The position numbers and the translations under genes were made by a program. The notes beneath the pieces were generated by a model, which saw only the letters and a list, made by a program, of their open reading frames with translations, did not search any database and was not told where the DNA came from. Shown piece by piece: positions 7,332 through 8,426 of a stretch of 8,426 bases of DNA (positions within the stretch are counted from its first letter, which is position 1; each line of letters begins with the position of its first letter). Source of the DNA: an uncultured Clostridia bacterium (lineage in GTDB: Bacteria > Bacillota > Clostridia > Oscillospirales > CAG-272). The DNA is taken from assembly GCA_946615525.1 (NCBI GenBank), contig CAMOHW010000032.1, positions 1-8,426 of the forward strand. Reading direction: 5' to 3'.

Positions 7332-8426
7332 ATGACCTACAACAAGAAATCAATCGAAGATGTTGAGATCAAAGCCGGTCAAAAAGTGTTTGTCCGTTGC
7401 GATTTCAACGTTCCCATGAAGGATGGCGTTATCACCTCGGATAAGCGCATCGTCGGCGCGCTTCCCACCATCAAATATCTGATGGAGAAAGGCGCAAAGG
7501 TAATCCTTTCCTCCCATATGGGCAAACCGCACGCCATTTTTACCCCCAATTTCAAGTTGGATAAAAAGGAGCAAAAGAAGATCGACGCTCTGCCCGAGGG
7601 CGAGCGCGAGGCCGCAACCGCCGAGCTCAAAGAGAAGGCGCTGAAAAACGACCCCAAAAAGTTCACCCTCAAACCGGTTGCCGACCGCTTGAACCAGGAA
7701 CTGGACGGCAAGGTCGCTTTTGCAACCGATATTATCGGTGAGGATGCAAAAGCCAAGATCGCCGCTATGAAGGACGGCACCTGTGTTCTCATTGAGAATG
7801 TTCGCTTTGACGCGCGCGAGACCAAGAATGATGCCGCATTCGCAAAAGCACTGGCAGATCTTGCCGGCGAGGGTGGACTGTTCGTCAACGATGCGTTTGG
7901 AACGGCGCACCGCGCTCATGCTTCTACCGCCGGCGTTGCCGATTATCTGCCTGCCGTTTGCGGCTACCTGATCCAAAAAGAGATCAGCATTATGGGCAAG
8001 GCGCTGGAAGATCCGGCCCGTCCGTTTGTTGCCATTCTGGGCGGTGCAAAAGTTTCGGATAAGATCGGCGTCATCAACAGCTTGATCGAAAAGTGCGATA
8101 CCCTTATCATCGGCGGCGGCATGGCTTACACCTTCTTTGCCGCAAAGGGATATACTTACGGCACCTCCATTTGCGAGACCGATAAGATCGACCTTGCCAA
8201 AGAGATTATGCAAAAGGCAAAAGACAAGGGCGTCAACTTCCTGATTCCGGTTGATAATGTGATCGGTCGCGACTATGCCGAAGATACCGTTTTCATGCGC
8301 ATCTATTCCAATGCGATCCCCGACGGTTGGATGGGTCTTGACATTGGTCCGGTTACCCGCGAACTGTTTGCAAAGACCATTCAGGGCGCCGGAACGGTCG
8401 TTTGGAACGGCCCGATGGGCGTTTCC
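7332..8426 (+). CDS. pgk: Phosphoglycerate kinase, N-terminal 365 residues (partial), with an N-domain insertion
   Basis: Interconverts 1,3-bisphosphoglycerate + ADP and 3-phosphoglycerate + ATP in glycolysis. The frame is open from the ATG at 7332 to the right edge. Seen: [13 protein letters not shown] (20-32) with the substrate arginine Arg22, Arg39 in SDKRI, SHMGKP at 61-66 (the usual SHLGRP arginine is Lys65 here), LIENVRF (153-159) with Arg158, [14 protein letters not shown] (186-199) with Arg194, the hinge and ATP-domain block [18 protein letters not shown] (231-248), the nucleotide site GGGMAYTF (261-268), LDIGP (336-340) and WNGPMGV (358-364). Between SHMGKP and LKPVADRL there are about 46 residues where Bacillus-type PGK has about 9, a Lys/Glu-rich insertion. 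AAAGGA (7317-7322) is nine bases before the chosen ATG; an in-frame ATG at 7323 abuts the ribosome site and is less likely. No gapA precedes it; downstream neighbours are outside the window. Confidence 0.96.
   Translation, partial: MTYNKKSIEDVEIKAGQKVFVRCDFNVPMKDGVITSDKRIVGALPTIKYLMEKGAKVILSSHMGKPHAIFTPNFKLDKKEQKKIDALPEGEREAATAELKEKALKNDPKKFTLKPVADRLNQELDGKVAFATDIIGEDAKAKIAAMKDGTCVLIENVRFDARETKNDAAFAKALADLAGEGGLFVNDAFGTAHRAHASTAGVADYLPAVCGYLIQKEISIMGKALEDPARPFVAILGGAKVSDKIGVINSLIEKCDTLIIGGGMAYTFFAAKGYTYGTSICETDKIDLAKEIMQKAKDKGVNFLIPVDNVIGRDYAEDTVFMRIYSNAIPDGWMGLDIGPVTRELFAKTIQGAGTVVWNGPMGVS

Overview
The window looks like chromosomal core DNA of a low-to-mid GC Firmicute, most likely an uncultured gut-type member of the Clostridia. 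The evidence is the AGGAGG-type ribosome sites, near-consensus vegetative promoters (TTGACA/TATAAT with 17-bp spacers), an archaeal/eukaryote-type (type 3) prolyl-tRNA synthetase, a lipoprotein amino-acid binding protein, oligoendopeptidase F, and a phosphoglycerate kinase of clostridial flavour. I cannot place it more finely from the sequence alone.

Layout. Two genes read leftwards. The first is a stand-alone FAD-dependent phytoene-desaturase-like oxidoreductase (2458 to 953). The second is proS (835 to beyond the left edge), which has its own perfect-consensus promoter inside a GC-rich inverted repeat. A 393-bp AT-rich divergent intergenic region (2459-2851) separates them from the rightward half. 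Rightwards come a three-gene polar amino-acid ABC importer operon (binding lipoprotein, permease, ATPase; 2852-5277) closed by a strong intrinsic terminator, then a monocistronic-looking pepF (5426-7222), then the first 365 codons of pgk (7332 to beyond the right edge). pepF and pgk each have an extended -10 promoter.

How the genes relate. The ABC importer brings in an amino acid (identity not readable). PepF trims intracellular oligopeptides to free amino acids. ProRS charges tRNA-Pro. PGK is central glycolysis. The oxidoreductase has no pathway partner in view. These are ordinary housekeeping and uptake genes, not a defence or mobile island: I see no IS element, CRISPR, tRNA, rRNA, phage gene or toxin-antitoxin pair, and no convincing new multi-gene system.

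The observations most worth a second look are protein-level: an approximately 67-residue charged insertion in the ABC ATPase between Walker A and the Q-loop, and an approximately 37-residue charged insertion in the N-domain of PGK right after the substrate-binding SHxGxP motif. Next come DNA-level structures in leaders and promoters: a Shine-Dalgarno in a hairpin loop, a promoter embedded in an inverted repeat, and alternative G/C-run pairing in the ABC leader.
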